In this document: piece by piece, positions 23,462 to 33,101 of the stretch
Numbering within the stretch: the first letter of the stretch is position 1
Layout of the letters: each line of letters starts with the position of its first letter
Origin: Conyzicola nivalis
GTDB lineage: Bacteria > Actinomycetota > Actinomycetes > Actinomycetales > Microbacteriaceae
DNA: 64,000 bases
NCBI RefSeq assembly: GCF_014639655.1
Contig: NZ_BMGB01000001.1
Location: 2,329,082 to 2,393,081 of the forward strand
Direction of reading: 5' to 3'
Notes under the pieces: model-generated
Told to the model about the DNA's origin: nothing
Seen by the model: the letters and a program-made list of their open reading frames with translations, nothing else
The model's database searches: none
Translations under genes and position numbers: made by a program

Positions 23462-24352
23462 ATGCCCGTGCTCGATCTGAAGAGGCTGCGCCTGTTGCGA
23501 GAACTCAAGATCCGCGGAACCATCACGGCCGTCGCCGAAACCTTCTCCTACAGTCCCTCGTCGGTGTCGCAACAGCTCGCCCTGCTCGAGGTGGAGGCGG
23601 GCGTGCCGCTGCTCACCAAGTCGGGGCGACGCGTGCAGCTCACGCCGCAGGCCGAAGTGCTCGTCGCACACACGACACAGCTGCTCGAGCGGGTCGAGCT
23701 GATGGAGAGCGAACTCGTCTCGAGCCTCACCGAGGTGCGCGGCACGGTGCGGCTCGCCGTGTTCCAGTCGGCCGCGCTCGGCATCATCCCGCAGGCGCTC
23801 ACGCTGCTCGCCGACGAGTACCCCGAGCTGCGCGTCGAGGTGACCCAGCGCGAACCCGAGAACGCGCTGTTCGAGGTGTGGGCGCGCGAGTTCGACCTCG
23901 TGATCGCCGAGCAGTACCCCGGTCACGCCGCGCCGCACCAACCCGACCTCGACCGCGTCGAACTGTGCGTCGACGAACTGCGACTCGGGGTGCCGTCGGC
24001 ACGTGGCATCCGGTCTCTCGAAGACGCAGCCCACCTGCCCTGGGTGATGGAACCGCGCGGGACCGCCAGTCGCCACTGGGCGGAGCAGGCCTGTCGCCGC
24101 GCCGGCTTCGAGCCCGACGTGCGGTTCGAGACGGCCGACCTGCAGGCGCACATCCGGTTCGTCGAGTCGGGAAACGCCGTGGCGATCCTCCCCGACCTGG
24201 TCTGGTCGGGCCGCACCCCCAGCGTGCACCTGGTCCGGCTCGACGGGCATCCGACGCGTACGGTGTTCACGTCGGCGCGCGATGCGAGCAAGGATCGTCC
24301 CACTATCCTCGCCTGCCGAGCCATTCTCAATCAGTCGGTCGCTTTCCTCTAG
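23462..24352 (+). CDS. LysR family transcriptional regulator, probable putA regulator
   Basis: The 296-residue protein has the LysR HTH (DLKRLRLLRELKIRGTITAVAETFSY, SPSSVSQQLALLEVEAGVPLL, residues 4-52) and a periplasmic-binding-like effector domain (GTVRLAVFQSAALGIIPQAL onward). LysR proteins usually activate the divergent gene with its substrate or product as co-inducer, so proline-dependent control of putA is the natural inference. ATG 23462 was selected because the HTH starts at residue 4; the upstream frame stays open only as an artefact of antisense GC-rich coding. Spacing to putA is 114 bp. Confidence 0.93.
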   Translation: MPVLDLKRLRLLRELKIRGTITAVAETFSYSPSSVSQQLALLEVEAGVPLLTKSGRRVQLTPQAEVLVAHTTQLLERVELMESELVSSLTEVRGTVRLAVFQSAALGIIPQALTLLADEYPELRVEVTQREPENALFEVWAREFDLVIAEQYPGHAAPHQPDLDRVELCVDELRLGVPSARGIRSLEDAAHLPWVMEPRGTASRHWAEQACRRAGFEPDVRFETADLQAHIRFVESGNAVAILPDLVWSGRTPSVHLVRLDGHPTRTVFTSARDASKDRPTILACRAILNQSVAFL

Positions 24353-24426
24353 CACCGGCCCGGCTGGCCTCCGTATCCCAGCGAAACGGTAGGCTGACCG
24401 CGAAAGAAACACACAGGGAGAATCAA

Positions 24427-25089
24427 ATGAGCACCGAAATCGCGGGTGCGAGTGTGCGCCGGATTCCACGTCAGGACCGTAGCGAACAACGCTTCGAACT
24501 GATCCTTGACACCACGGCCGCACTGATCGACGAGGTGGGCTACGGCAACCTCACGACCTCGCTCATCGCCAAGCGGGTCGGCATGTCCGGCCCCGGCATC
24601 TACCGCTATTTCGACGGCCTCCAGGCCATCGCCACCGCCCTCGCGACCCGCAACCTGCGTCGCCTGCTCGAGCGCGCGACCGAACTCACCTCCGACACCA
24701 GCCTCGAGTGGGAGGCCGCCATGCACGGCCTCGTCGGCGTGTACTGCGACATGTTCCGCACCGAGCCGGGTTTCCGCTGGCTGCGGCTGGGAGACGCCAT
24801 CGACCGCCACCTCATCGACGAGACAGAGACCAACCGCACGGTCGTGGCGCGCCACATGGCGAACCACTTCGTCGAGCGCTACGACGTCTTCCCCCGGGTC
24901 GACCTGCTCGAGCACGTCGAGGTCATGGTCGAGATCGCCGACAGCCTCGTCGCCCGCGCCTTCGTGTCCAACAGCCAGGGCGACGAATTCTTCATCGACG
25001 AGACCTCGCGCCTACTCACCCGCTACCTCGGCGAATACCTCGCGAGCACGCTCGACGAGGCAGAGCGGCTGCAGGCCCTGAAGGCCTGA
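24427..25089 (+). CDS. TetR family transcriptional regulator
   Basis: The 220-residue protein has a clear TetR HTH (FELILDTTAALIDEVGYGNL, SLIAKRVGMSGPGIYRYFD, residues 20-62) and a helical C-terminal domain of unknown ligand. AGGGAG sits well before ATG 24427, and TAGGCT at 24390-24395 is a probable -10 box, giving a leader of about 25 bases. It is followed after 40 bp by a FAD-dependent oxidoreductase with its own promoter-like box; whether it regulates that gene or a distant one is unknown. Confidence 0.9.
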   Translation: MSTEIAGASVRRIPRQDRSEQRFELILDTTAALIDEVGYGNLTTSLIAKRVGMSGPGIYRYFDGLQAIATALATRNLRRLLERATELTSDTSLEWEAAMHGLVGVYCDMFRTEPGFRWLRLGDAIDRHLIDETETNRTVVARHMANHFVERYDVFPRVDLLEHVEVMVEIADSLVARAFVSNSQGDEFFIDETSRLLTRYLGEYLASTLDEAERLQALKA

Positions 25090-25129
25090 GCCCTTTCTCG
25101 AGCGGCCCCCTTTTCGGTATGGTCGGCAA

Positions 25130-26470
25130 ATGATCGACACGGCCGAGCTTCGTTCACGCATCGCCGGCGTTGTGCTCAGCGCCACCGACGAGGGCTTCGC
25201 CGCCGAAGTCGCCGGATTCAACCTGGCGATCGAACAGACCCCGGATGTCGCGGTGGGCGCCGCCTCCACGAGCGACGTCGTCGACGCGGTGCGTTTCGCG
25301 CGCGAGCTCGCGTTGCCCGTGCGTGTGCAGTCGACCGGCCACGGTGCCCACGAACGGATCACCGACGGTGTGCTCATCACCACCAGGCGCCTGAACTCGG
25401 TGAAGGTCGACCCGGCCACCCGCATCGCCACGATCGGCGGGGGCGCCCGTTGGAGCCGAGTGATCGCGGCCGGCGCACCGCTCGGGCTCGCCCCGGTCGG
25501 GGGTGCCTCGCCGGCGGTCGGCGTCGTCGGCTACCTCACCGGAGGCGGGTTTGGGCCACTCGCGCGCAGCCACGGCGTCTCGTCCGACCTGGTGCGGGGC
25601 TTCACCGTCGTCACCGGTACGGGCGACGTCGTCGAGGCGAGCGCCACGAGCAATCCCGACCTGTTCTGGGCCCTGCGCGGCGGCAAGACGGGGTTCGGCA
25701 TCGTGACCGAGGTGCGCCTCGAGCTCGTCGAACTGCCGTCGCTCTACGCCGGCTCGCTGCTGTTCGAGAACCAGCACATCGAGAAGGTGCTGCGCGGCTG
25801 GCTCGACTACACCCACACCGCCGACGACGCCGTGACGACGAGCGTCGTTATGCTGCGCTTCCCGCCCATCGACGCCGTTCCCGAGCCGATGCGCGGCAAG
25901 AACTTCGCCAGCGTGCGCTTCGCGTTCCCCGGCGAGATCGGCCAGGGCAAGCGCCTCGCCGCTCCCCTGCGCGCCCTCGCCCCCGTGTTCATCGACTCGC
26001 TCGGGGAGCTGCCGATCGACGAGATCGGGCTCGTGCACAACGACCCGGAGGGGCCCTCGCCGTCGTGGAGCAACGGCACGCTGCTCTCGCACGACGACCC
26101 CGGCCTCGCGGACGCCGTCTTAGCCGCCGCGGGCCCGGCCGCGCGCATCCCGTTCGTCGCCGCCGAGTTGCGCCACCTGGGTGCAGCGACCGCCGTCGAC
26201 GTGCCGGAGGGTTCCGCCGTCGGAGGCCGTTCCGGCCGGTACACGTTCACGCTCATCGCGGCGCCCGAGCCCAGCCTGTTCCAGAACATCGTGCCCGAGG
26301 CGGCGAACCGGATCTTCGAGGCGCTGCGCCCGTGGATCAACGCCGAATCCAACGTCAACTTCTCGGGCCACGGCGGCGCGGGCACCCCGAACTGGTCGCC
26401 CGCCGCCACAGAGCGCCTCGCTGCGGTGCGCGCCGCGTACGACCCCGACCGCGTGTTCGCGCGCCCGTAG
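25130..26470 (+). CDS. FAD-binding oxidoreductase (PCMH/FAD_binding_4 family)
   Basis: The 446-residue protein resembles berberine-bridge/6-hydroxynicotine oxidase-like flavoenzymes. Seen are the FAD-binding strands (VAVGAASTSDVVDAVRFARE, LPVRVQSTGHGAHE, TIGGGARWSRVI), VVGYLTGGGFGPLARSHG and the C-terminal NWSPAATERLAAVRAAYDPDRVF. A His in STGHGAHE is where covalent flavin attachment occurs in relatives, but this is inferred. Substrate is unknown. TATGGT (25118-25123) lies exactly six bases before the ATG and there is no Shine-Dalgarno, so the mRNA is likely leaderless. It converges on the AlkA-type gene with a 14-bp gap. Confidence 0.88.
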   Translation: MIDTAELRSRIAGVVLSATDEGFAAEVAGFNLAIEQTPDVAVGAASTSDVVDAVRFARELALPVRVQSTGHGAHERITDGVLITTRRLNSVKVDPATRIATIGGGARWSRVIAAGAPLGLAPVGGASPAVGVVGYLTGGGFGPLARSHGVSSDLVRGFTVVTGTGDVVEASATSNPDLFWALRGGKTGFGIVTEVRLELVELPSLYAGSLLFENQHIEKVLRGWLDYTHTADDAVTTSVVMLRFPPIDAVPEPMRGKNFASVRFAFPGEIGQGKRLAAPLRALAPVFIDSLGELPIDEIGLVHNDPEGPSPSWSNGTLLSHDDPGLADAVLAAAGPAARIPFVAAELRHLGAATAVDVPEGSAVGGRSGRYTFTLIAAPEPSLFQNIVPEAANRIFEALRPWINAESNVNFSGHGGAGTPNWSPAATERLAAVRAAYDPDRVFARP

Positions 26471-26484
26471 CGGTGTACCGGCGG

Positions 26485-27441
26485 CTAGTGCCTGCGGTGG
26501 TCCTGGATCGTCATGCGCGGGCCGAACGTCGGCTTGCGGAACCCGCTCGCCTCGATCAGCCGCATCACCCGCTGCCGGTGTCCGGCGAACGGCTCAAGCA
26601 GTTCGAGCATGCCGTCGTCGTCGACCGGCTTTCCGATCAGCGCCCAGCCGACGACGGCCGGCAGGTGGTAGTCGCCGACGCTCGGTGAGTCGGGGTCGCC
26701 GTGGGCGCGCTGGGTGGTCTCGGCCGCCGTCCACACTCCGATGCCGGGAATCGAACGCAGCTTCGTCGAGACGGTCGGACCGCCGCGCCCGTCGGCGAGG
26801 GTGCGCTCCAAAGACGCGGCGACGGATGCTGCGCGCATCACGGTCGCGGACCGCTGGGGCCCCACTCCAGCCGTGTGCCACTCCCACGAGGGCACGCGGC
26901 GCCAGCGCTCGGCGCTCGGGAACACGCGCATACCCTCGGGCGCCGGCCCCGGCGGCACGTCGCCGAACTTCCAGAGCAGCGTGCGCCAGGCACGCCGGGC
27001 CTCGATGCCCGTCACCTTCTGCTCGAGGATCGCGACGAGCAGCATCTCGAACACCTGACGCGTGCGCAGCAGCCGCAGGCCCGGGTTGCGGCGCAGCGAA
27101 TCGGCGAGGAACGCATTGCCCGAGACGTCGAGCCCTGCCCAGTCGTCGCCCGCGCCGAGCAGCTCGGGAACGCCCGCGATCGCCCACTCCGCGCCGTCTC
27201 CCCACGCCCGGGCCTCCACCGAGCCCTGCCGCTCGGCGAGGTGCAGCGTGGCGGCGCCGTGGGGCGTCAGCATCGTTCTCCAGACCCCCGTGACATCCAC
27301 CCGCATGGTCGGATCGGCGTGCCCGCGACGCAGCGGACGAAGGGTTGCCTGCACTGCCACTCGGATACGCGGCGTGTAGGTCGTGGAGAAGAAGGGTACA
27401 GCGTCCATCAGATCGAGCCTACGTCGATCGGGGCCGCTCAT
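26485..27441 (-). CDS. DNA-3-methyladenine glycosylase 2 (AlkA-like HhH-GPD family)
   Basis: This 318-residue base-excision repair enzyme has the helix-hairpin-helix RSIPGIGVWTAAET (229-242) and the catalytic aspartate in SVGDYHLP (Asp257), with the N-terminal beta domain seen in AlkA. It removes alkylated purines from DNA. No Ada or AlkB gene is adjacent. ATG 27441 is supported by TACGAT ending seven bases upstream; a second ATG at 27408 is possible. The upstream gap to the divergent GT2 gene holds a GC hairpin. Confidence 0.88.
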   Translation of the reverse strand: MSGPDRRRLDLMDAVPFFSTTYTPRIRVAVQATLRPLRRGHADPTMRVDVTGVWRTMLTPHGAATLHLAERQGSVEARAWGDGAEWAIAGVPELLGAGDDWAGLDVSGNAFLADSLRRNPGLRLLRTRQVFEMLLVAILEQKVTGIEARRAWRTLLWKFGDVPPGPAPEGMRVFPSAERWRRVPSWEWHTAGVGPQRSATVMRAASVAASLERTLADGRGGPTVSTKLRSIPGIGVWTAAETTQRAHGDPDSPSVGDYHLPAVVGWALIGKPVDDDGMLELLEPFAGHRQRVMRLIEASGFRKPTFGPRMTIQDHRRH

Positions 27442-27457
27442 CGTCGCGATCGTAGCA

Positions 27458-27478
27458 CCCCCCGAACTGGGAGGGGGG
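27458..27478. repeat. Short C6/G6 hairpin in the alkA-GT2 divergent region
   Basis: CCCCCC (27458-27463) and GGGGGG (27473-27478) can pair across a 9-base loop. It lies just upstream of the alkA -10 box. The remaining 107 bases to the GT2 start contain a weak promoter-like TAGGAT at 27518-27523 and a ribosome binding site GAGGAATC; I see no riboswitch. Confidence 0.5.
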
Positions 27479-27585
27479 AACGTTCGGTCTATTTACGAAA
27501 TGTCACGTTATCGGGTTTAGGATCGCTGTCGAGACCTCCCGAAGCGCGAACCCGAAACGTGCTGGTCTCACCGAGGAATCCCCCT

Positions 27586-29880
27586 ATGTCTGCAAACCCT
27601 ACAACCGCGCCCGCTCGCAAGAGACAGTGGGGCGCCGAACGCAGTACCGAACCGCTGCCCACTATCCACGTTCGCCCTAGCGACCGTCAGATCGCGATGA
27701 GCCGACTCGCCATTGTGGCGACCGTCGTGTTCTGGGCGATCTACGTCGTCTATACGATCCTGCGCCAGTTCATCGACAACGGAACGCAGAACTTCCGCTT
27801 CACGACCGAGGCGGTGTCGTACGTCATCGTGGTGACATTCCTCACGTTCTCGGCGCTGATGTATCTCGTCGCGCGCCAGGGAGCGCTCATCCGGTTCCGC
27901 GACCACGTGCGCGTTCCCCGCGCCGAACTCGACCGGCACTTCGCGCAGAACCACTCGTCGATCACGGTTCTCGTGCCGTCGTACAGCGAAGAGCTCGTCG
28001 TCATCCGCTCGACCCTGTGGTCTGCCGCGCTGCAGGAGTACCCCGAGATGCGCGTCGTGCTGCTGATCGACGACCCGCCCTTCCCCACCGACAAGACCGT
28101 CGCGGCCAAGCTCGACCAGGCGCGCGGCATCGCGACCGACATCATGGACGCCCTCTCGGAGCCGCGTCAGCGCTTCGCCGACGCGCGCATGCAGTTCGAG
28201 CTCGAGACGATGGACAACGCCGAGCCTACGATCGAGGCCGTGCGCCAGCTGGCCTACCAGTATTTCTGGGCGGCCGACTGGCTCGAGACGATGGCCGAGG
28301 GCGAGCGTATCGAAGACCACGTCGACGAGTTCTTCGCCGACCAGGTGCTGCGCGGACTGAGTGAGGAGCTGGCGCTCGTCGGAACCGCGCTCACCGCCGC
28401 GGCCGACCAGGGCGAAACGCCCGCCATCGAGCGGATGGCCGAGCTGTACCGCCGCCTCGACTGGACCTTCAACGCCGAGATCACCACGTTCGAGCGCAAG
28501 AAGTACGCCTCGCTCTCGCACGAGGCGAACAAGGCCATGAACCTCAACTCGTACATCGGCCTCATGGGCGACAGCTACGAGGAGGAGCTGACCCCCAACG
28601 GCCTCGTGCTGCGTCCGTCGGTCACGGGCGATTTCATCGTGCCCGACTCCGACTACCTGCTCACGCTCGACGCCGACTCCGTACTGCTGCGCGACTACTG
28701 CCTGCGCCTCGTCTACTTCCTCGAGCAGCCCGAGAACGCCCGCGTCGCGGTGACGCAGACGCCGTACTCCTCGTTCCGCGGTGCGGGCACCCGCATCGAG
28801 CGTCTCGCCGGGGCGACCACCGACATCCAGCACCTCCTGCACCAGGGCATGTCGTACTACAACGCCGCCTTCTGGGTGGGCGCCAACGCGGTCATCCGTC
28901 GCGAGTCGCTCGTCGACATCGTCGAGATCGAGAACATCGGCGGCTTCGACATCAAGCGCTACGTGCAGGACCGCACGGTCATCGAGGACACCGAGTCGAG
29001 CGTCGACCTCGGCACCCACGGTTGGACGATCGTGAACTACCCCGAGCGCCTGAGCTACTCGGCCACACCGCCCGACTTCGGCTCGCTCGTCGTGCAGCGT
29101 CGGCGCTGGGCCAACGGCGGACTGCTGATCATGCCCAAGTTCGTGCGCCAGGTGCGCGAGCGCCGGGCGCGCGGCGAGCGCGTGACCTTCACCGAGATCG
29201 CCCTGCGCACCAACTACATGACGTCGATCGCCTGGGCGAGCTTCGGCCTGATCTTCCTCCTCGCGTACCCGTACGACAGCCGGCTGCTCAGCCCCGTCGT
29301 GGTGCTCGCGGCGGTGCCGTACTTCCTCTGCATGGGCTTCGACCTTCGCCGATTCGGCTACCGGTTCACCGACATCGCGCGCATCTACGGCTTCAACCTG
29401 ATCCTGCTGCCCGTCAACCTGGCCGGCGTCTTCAAGTCGATCGAGCAGGCCATCACTGTCAAGAAGATCCCGTTCTCCCGCACGCCGAAGGTCAAGGACC
29501 GCACCGCGGCTCCGCTGCTCTACGTCGTCGCGCCCTACGTGATCGTGGCCTTCTCGGTCATCACCCTCTGGCGTGACGTCATGGCGGGCAACTGGGGCAA
29601 CGCGGCCTTCGCCGGCCTGAACGCCTTCCTCGCCCTCACCGCGATCATCGCCTACATCGGCATCTGGAACTCCATCGTCGACATCTGGATCGCCATGACC
29701 GGTTGGTTGTTCGTTCCGGTGAAGCCGAAGACCACCACGGCCGACGACGCGGCCGACGGCGACGCCCCCATCGACTGGCGCTCGGTTCTCTACCGCGGCG
29801 ACACCGACGGGCTCGGCTCGACGACGATCGCCAGTGCCGAACCGCGCAACCCCGCATCGACTTCAAGAAAGGGGGCGTGA
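27586..29880 (+). CDS. Membrane glycosyltransferase family 2 (cellulose/chitin/hyaluronan synthase-like)
   Basis: The 764-residue protein is a processive-type GT2. Two N-terminal helices (about 40-60 and 75-97) precede a cytoplasmic catalytic domain with VLLIDDPPF (Asp162-163), LTLDADSVLL (DxD at 362-364), VIEDTES (467-471) and the QxxRW-type motif QRRRW (504-508); at least five C-terminal helices follow. An unusual helical insertion of about 180 residues separates the first aspartate from the DxD motif. Such enzymes polymerise UDP-sugars and extrude the glycan. A GH18 protein with chitin-binding modules starts 3 bp downstream, so a GlcNAc-containing or chitin-like product is the best guess. 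GAGGAATC precedes ATG 27586. Confidence 0.9.
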   Translation: MSANPTTAPARKRQWGAERSTEPLPTIHVRPSDRQIAMSRLAIVATVVFWAIYVVYTILRQFIDNGTQNFRFTTEAVSYVIVVTFLTFSALMYLVARQGALIRFRDHVRVPRAELDRHFAQNHSSITVLVPSYSEELVVIRSTLWSAALQEYPEMRVVLLIDDPPFPTDKTVAAKLDQARGIATDIMDALSEPRQRFADARMQFELETMDNAEPTIEAVRQLAYQYFWAADWLETMAEGERIEDHVDEFFADQVLRGLSEELALVGTALTAAADQGETPAIERMAELYRRLDWTFNAEITTFERKKYASLSHEANKAMNLNSYIGLMGDSYEEELTPNGLVLRPSVTGDFIVPDSDYLLTLDADSVLLRDYCLRLVYFLEQPENARVAVTQTPYSSFRGAGTRIERLAGATTDIQHLLHQGMSYYNAAFWVGANAVIRRESLVDIVEIENIGGFDIKRYVQDRTVIEDTESSVDLGTHGWTIVNYPERLSYSATPPDFGSLVVQRRRWANGGLLIMPKFVRQVRERRARGERVTFTEIALRTNYMTSIAWASFGLIFLLAYPYDSRLLSPVVVLAAVPYFLCMGFDLRRFGYRFTDIARIYGFNLILLPVNLAGVFKSIEQAITVKKIPFSRTPKVKDRTAAPLLYVVAPYVIVAFSVITLWRDVMAGNWGNAAFAGLNAFLALTAIIAYIGIWNSIVDIWIAMTGWLFVPVKPKTTTADDAADGDAPIDWRSVLYRGDTDGLGSTTIASAEPRNPASTSRKGA

Positions 29881-29883
29881 CCG

Positions 29884-31473
29884 ATGACCACCGTCGAGAA
29901 TGCTTCCCAGAAGCCGCCGAAGACCCGGCGTCTCTCCATCACCCGACTGCTCATCGCCATCACCGTCACGGCGGCGCTCGTCGCCGCCGGCGTGATCGGC
30001 GCGCGCTCCTGGTATTCCTCCGCGAATACCCCTGAGATCGACCCCTGGTTCGCCGGCTACGTCGACGTGACCGCCACCCCCACCTTCGCGTTCGAGACGC
30101 CGAAGAGCGACGCCGCGAAGAACGTGGTGCTCTCGTTCATCGTCGCGAAGTCGGGCGAGGACTGCACCCCGTCGTGGGGCAACGCCTACACGATGGACGA
30201 GGCCGCGAACTCGCTCGACCTCGACCGGCGCATCGCCCGCCTGCAGCAGCAGGGCGGCGAGCCGATCGTGTCCTTCGGCGGCTTGCTCAACGACGAACTC
30301 GCCACGGCGTGCAGCGATGAGAACAAGCTCGTCGACGCCTACCAGAGCGTGATCGACCGCTACTCGCTCACGACGATCGACCTCGACATCGAGGCCGGCA
30401 ACCTCGCCGACACCGATTCGAGCGCCCGTCGCGCCGAGGCCATCGCGAGCCTGCAGAAGTCGCAGAAGGCCGACGGCAAGAACCTGGCCGTCTGGCTCAC
30501 CCTTCCCGTGGCTCCCACCGGCCTCACCGAGGCAGGCACCGATGCCGTGTCGGCCTTCCTCGACGCCGGAGTGGACCTCGCGGGCGTCAACGTGATGACG
30601 ATGGACTACGGCGACAGCCGAGTCGAGGGCCAGAGCATGCTCGACGCCTCGACCGCCGCGCTCGAGCAGACCCACCGCCAGCTCGGCATCCTCTACTCGC
30701 GCGCCGAGATCGACCTCACCAGCGACACGCTCTGGAGCAAGATCGGCGCGACGCCGATGATCGGCCAGAACGACGTCGAAGAGGAGATCTTCTCCCTCGC
30801 AGACGCGAAGGCATTCAACAAGTTCGTGGTCGGCCACAACCTCGGCCGCATGTCGATGTGGTCCCTCAACCGCGACGTGACCTGCAGCCCGAACTACGGC
30901 GACACCCGTCGCGTCTCCGACTCGTGCAGCGGCGTGCCGCAGGGCGACGCGTCCTTCGCCGACCTGCTCGGCAAGGGCATCGACGGCGACCCCGTGGTCT
31001 CCGCCGCGGTCGTCACCACCAACGAGCCCCTCGCCCCGGTCGTGGAAGACGACCCGGCCACCAGCCCGTACCAGATCTGGTCGCCCGACTCGACCTACCT
31101 GCTCGGCACGAAGGTCGTCTGGCACCAGAACGTCTACTCGGCCAAGTGGTGGACGCGTGGCGACCTGCCCGACAACCCCGTGCTCGAGACCTTCGAGACC
31201 CCGTGGGAGCTGGTCGGTCCCGTGCTGCCCGGCGAGACGCCCGTCCCGATCCCGACGGTCCCCGCCGACGCGTATCCCGCGTGGGACGGAGCGACCACCT
31301 ACCGGGAGGGCGACCGCGTGATCGTGGGACAGTACGCCTTCGAAGCGAAGTGGTTCAACGAGGGCGAGGCCCCCGCGGCAGCGTCCACCGACCCCGACAG
31401 CTCGCCGTGGGTGGTCCTTACCGACGCGCAGGTTCAGGAGCTGCTCGACGCCCAGGAGACCCCGGCCGGCTGA
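29884..31473 (+). CDS. Membrane-anchored GH18 chitinase-like protein with two CBM5/12 modules
   Basis: The 529-residue protein has a basic head and a single hydrophobic segment (20-40), acting as a signal anchor, then a GH18 barrel (50-335). The chitinase-type motif TIDLDIEAG places aspartates 166 and 168 and glutamate 170 as the catalytic DxDxE set; NVMTMDYG and GRMSMWSLNRD are also family features. Two chitin-binding type modules follow: YQIWSPDSTYLLG with SAKWWTRGDLP (396-444) and YPAWDGATTYREGD with EAKWFNEGEAP (464-510). It starts 3 bp after the GT2 gene, implying co-translation and a shared polysaccharide: trimming, release or retention of the GT2 product at the cell surface. Confidence 0.88.
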   Translation: MTTVENASQKPPKTRRLSITRLLIAITVTAALVAAGVIGARSWYSSANTPEIDPWFAGYVDVTATPTFAFETPKSDAAKNVVLSFIVAKSGEDCTPSWGNAYTMDEAANSLDLDRRIARLQQQGGEPIVSFGGLLNDELATACSDENKLVDAYQSVIDRYSLTTIDLDIEAGNLADTDSSARRAEAIASLQKSQKADGKNLAVWLTLPVAPTGLTEAGTDAVSAFLDAGVDLAGVNVMTMDYGDSRVEGQSMLDASTAALEQTHRQLGILYSRAEIDLTSDTLWSKIGATPMIGQNDVEEEIFSLADAKAFNKFVVGHNLGRMSMWSLNRDVTCSPNYGDTRRVSDSCSGVPQGDASFADLLGKGIDGDPVVSAAVVTTNEPLAPVVEDDPATSPYQIWSPDSTYLLGTKVVWHQNVYSAKWWTRGDLPDNPVLETFETPWELVGPVLPGETPVPIPTVPADAYPAWDGATTYREGDRVIVGQYAFEAKWFNEGEAPAAASTDPDSSPWVVLTDAQVQELLDAQETPAG

Positions 31474-31481
31474 TCCGGCGC

Positions 31482-31517
31482 CCTTCGTGCCGCGCGGTCA
31501 GACGTGCGGCACGAAGG
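31482..31517. terminator. 12-bp hairpin between converging GH18 and carboxylesterase genes
   Basis: CCTTCGTGCCGC (31482-31493) pairs exactly with GCGGCACGAAGG (31506-31517). The right arm lies in the last codons of the esterase. Its position between two converging genes suggests bidirectional termination, although there is no T-run. Confidence 0.6.
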
Positions 31518-33048
31518 CCTGCCAGGCCTCGCGCCTGCTCGAGCGCGGGTCCGACTCCACCCGGTCGCGCTCGTCGAAGATGAGCGTCTCGCGCGACGTC
31601 TCGTCGTAGGGCGGCCAGTCGGCGCCCGCCCGCCCCGACCGCGCGAACTCGACCCAGTGCGCGCGCATGCGCGCTCCCGTTCTCTTGAAGGCGCGACGGC
31701 CGCCCAGCGCCCCCATCGCGCGCCCGAACGGGCCATCCATTCGGTCGAAAAGGGCGAACAGCTCTATTCCGTGGGTCGCGTCGAATCCGAGCGCGCGCAC
31801 CAGCCGCGGCGCGATGTCGAAGCGGTAGAAGTACACCGGCGCGAACCGCGAGTGCCGCTCGGCCACCTTCACCGTCGGATACCAGAACGCGAAGTCGCCG
31901 GCGAAGTCCGCGGCCGGGCGCTTCTCGGGCAGTCCCGGGTATTCGGCCTTGATCGCCTTGCGCGCCTTCTTCTTCGTCTTCGAAAAGATCGAACGGATGC
32001 GAGGGGGCGTCGTGGCGAGGATGTCGAGACGACCCGTAAACAGCGAGCCTTCGCGGTCGTTGGTGCCGATGATCAGCGGGACCCGCATCGCCGTGCCGCT
32101 CTTGAACGCGTCGAGCGGACGGACCGGCAGGAAGTCGCCGTCGATGACCGGGCTCAACGCGATCGTGCCCGGGTCGCGGTCGGGCGTGAGCAGCGTGAGC
32201 TGCACGGCGGCCTCGACCAGGTCGGCCGGGTCGGCGATCGTGAGCATCAGCGCCGCGTCTTCGAGCGTCGTCGACTCCACGCCTGAGGGCTCGAGGCGTT
32301 CGGTGAGAAATTCCAGGTACTCGTCGGCCCAGCGCGTCGAGACGTCAGGTTCGTAGAGCGCGTTCGTCGGCGCGCTCTGGGCGATCGCCTTGGCGAACAG
32401 CCCGTGCGCGGCGGGCGTCGCCATCAACGTCGTCACGGCGTTGCCACCCGCCGACTCGCCGAACAGGGTCACGTTGCGGGGGTCGCCGCCGAACGCCGAG
32501 ATGTTGTCGCGCACCCACTCGAGAGCGGCCACCTGGTCGCGAAGGCCGAGGTTCGACTCGATCGGCCTGCCCGGCGTCGAGTAGCGCGAGAAGTCGATGT
32601 AGCCGAGCGCACTGAGGCGGTAGTTGAAGCTCACGTAGACGATGCCGCCCTCGCGCACGAGAGTCTCGCCGTTGTGCGGGTGCTCGGCCGAGGAGCCGAC
32701 CGCGTAGGCGCCGCCGTGTACAAAGACCATCACCGGCAGGTTCTCCCCGCCGCCCGCCGGTCGCAACACATTGAGGGTGAGGCAGTCCTCGCTCATCACC
32801 TGCCCCTTGGCCGCTCCGACGAAGTTGCCCGAGCGCGACTGCCAGGCCACGGCACCGAAGGCGCTCGCGTCGCGCACCCCGGTCCACGGCTCGGCCGGTG
32901 CCGGCGCCCGCCAGCGCCGGGAGTCGACGGGAGGTGCCGCGAAGGGCAGCCCGCGCCACGCCTCGAGGCCCCGGGTCCGCACGCCGCGCGCGACGCCCTG
33001 GGCGACCGGGATATCGAGGCTGACCGCTGCCGAGGTACGAGTAGACAC
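31498..33048 (-). CDS. Type B carboxylesterase
   Basis: This 516-residue alpha/beta hydrolase hydrolyses carboxylic esters. It shows the early [12 protein letters not shown] motif, the oxyanion [10 protein letters not shown] and the nucleophile elbow [10 protein letters not shown] (Ser199), with the later NDREGSLF and [13 protein letters not shown] regions supplying the acid and histidine. There is no signal peptide, so it acts in the cytoplasm. GTG 33048 is chosen because TACCAT lies six bases upstream and the conserved part starts at about residue 12. It is divergent from trhO with a 53-bp gap. Confidence 0.92.
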   Translation of the reverse strand: MSTRTSAAVSLDIPVAQGVARGVRTRGLEAWRGLPFAAPPVDSRRWRAPAPAEPWTGVRDASAFGAVAWQSRSGNFVGAAKGQVMSEDCLTLNVLRPAGGGENLPVMVFVHGGAYAVGSSAEHPHNGETLVREGGIVYVSFNYRLSALGYIDFSRYSTPGRPIESNLGLRDQVAALEWVRDNISAFGGDPRNVTLFGESAGGNAVTTLMATPAAHGLFAKAIAQSAPTNALYEPDVSTRWADEYLEFLTERLEPSGVESTTLEDAALMLTIADPADLVEAAVQLTLLTPDRDPGTIALSPVIDGDFLPVRPLDAFKSGTAMRVPLIIGTNDREGSLFTGRLDILATTPPRIRSIFSKTKKKARKAIKAEYPGLPEKRPAADFAGDFAFWYPTVKVAERHSRFAPVYFYRFDIAPRLVRALGFDATHGIELFALFDRMDGPFGRAMGALGGRRAFKRTGARMRAHWVEFARSGRAGADWPPYDETSRETLIFDERDRVESDPRSSRREAWQAFVPHV

Positions 33049-33101
33049 CGGCCGATGGTAACTCCACAGTGTTAACGCCCGGGTGCGACTACCCTCGAAC
33101 G

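Noticed and set aside
27442-27585. Possible cyclic-di-GMP riboswitch before the GT2 gene
   Set aside because: Only a C6/G6 hairpin near the opposite promoter is seen; the conserved GEMM core is not recognisable.
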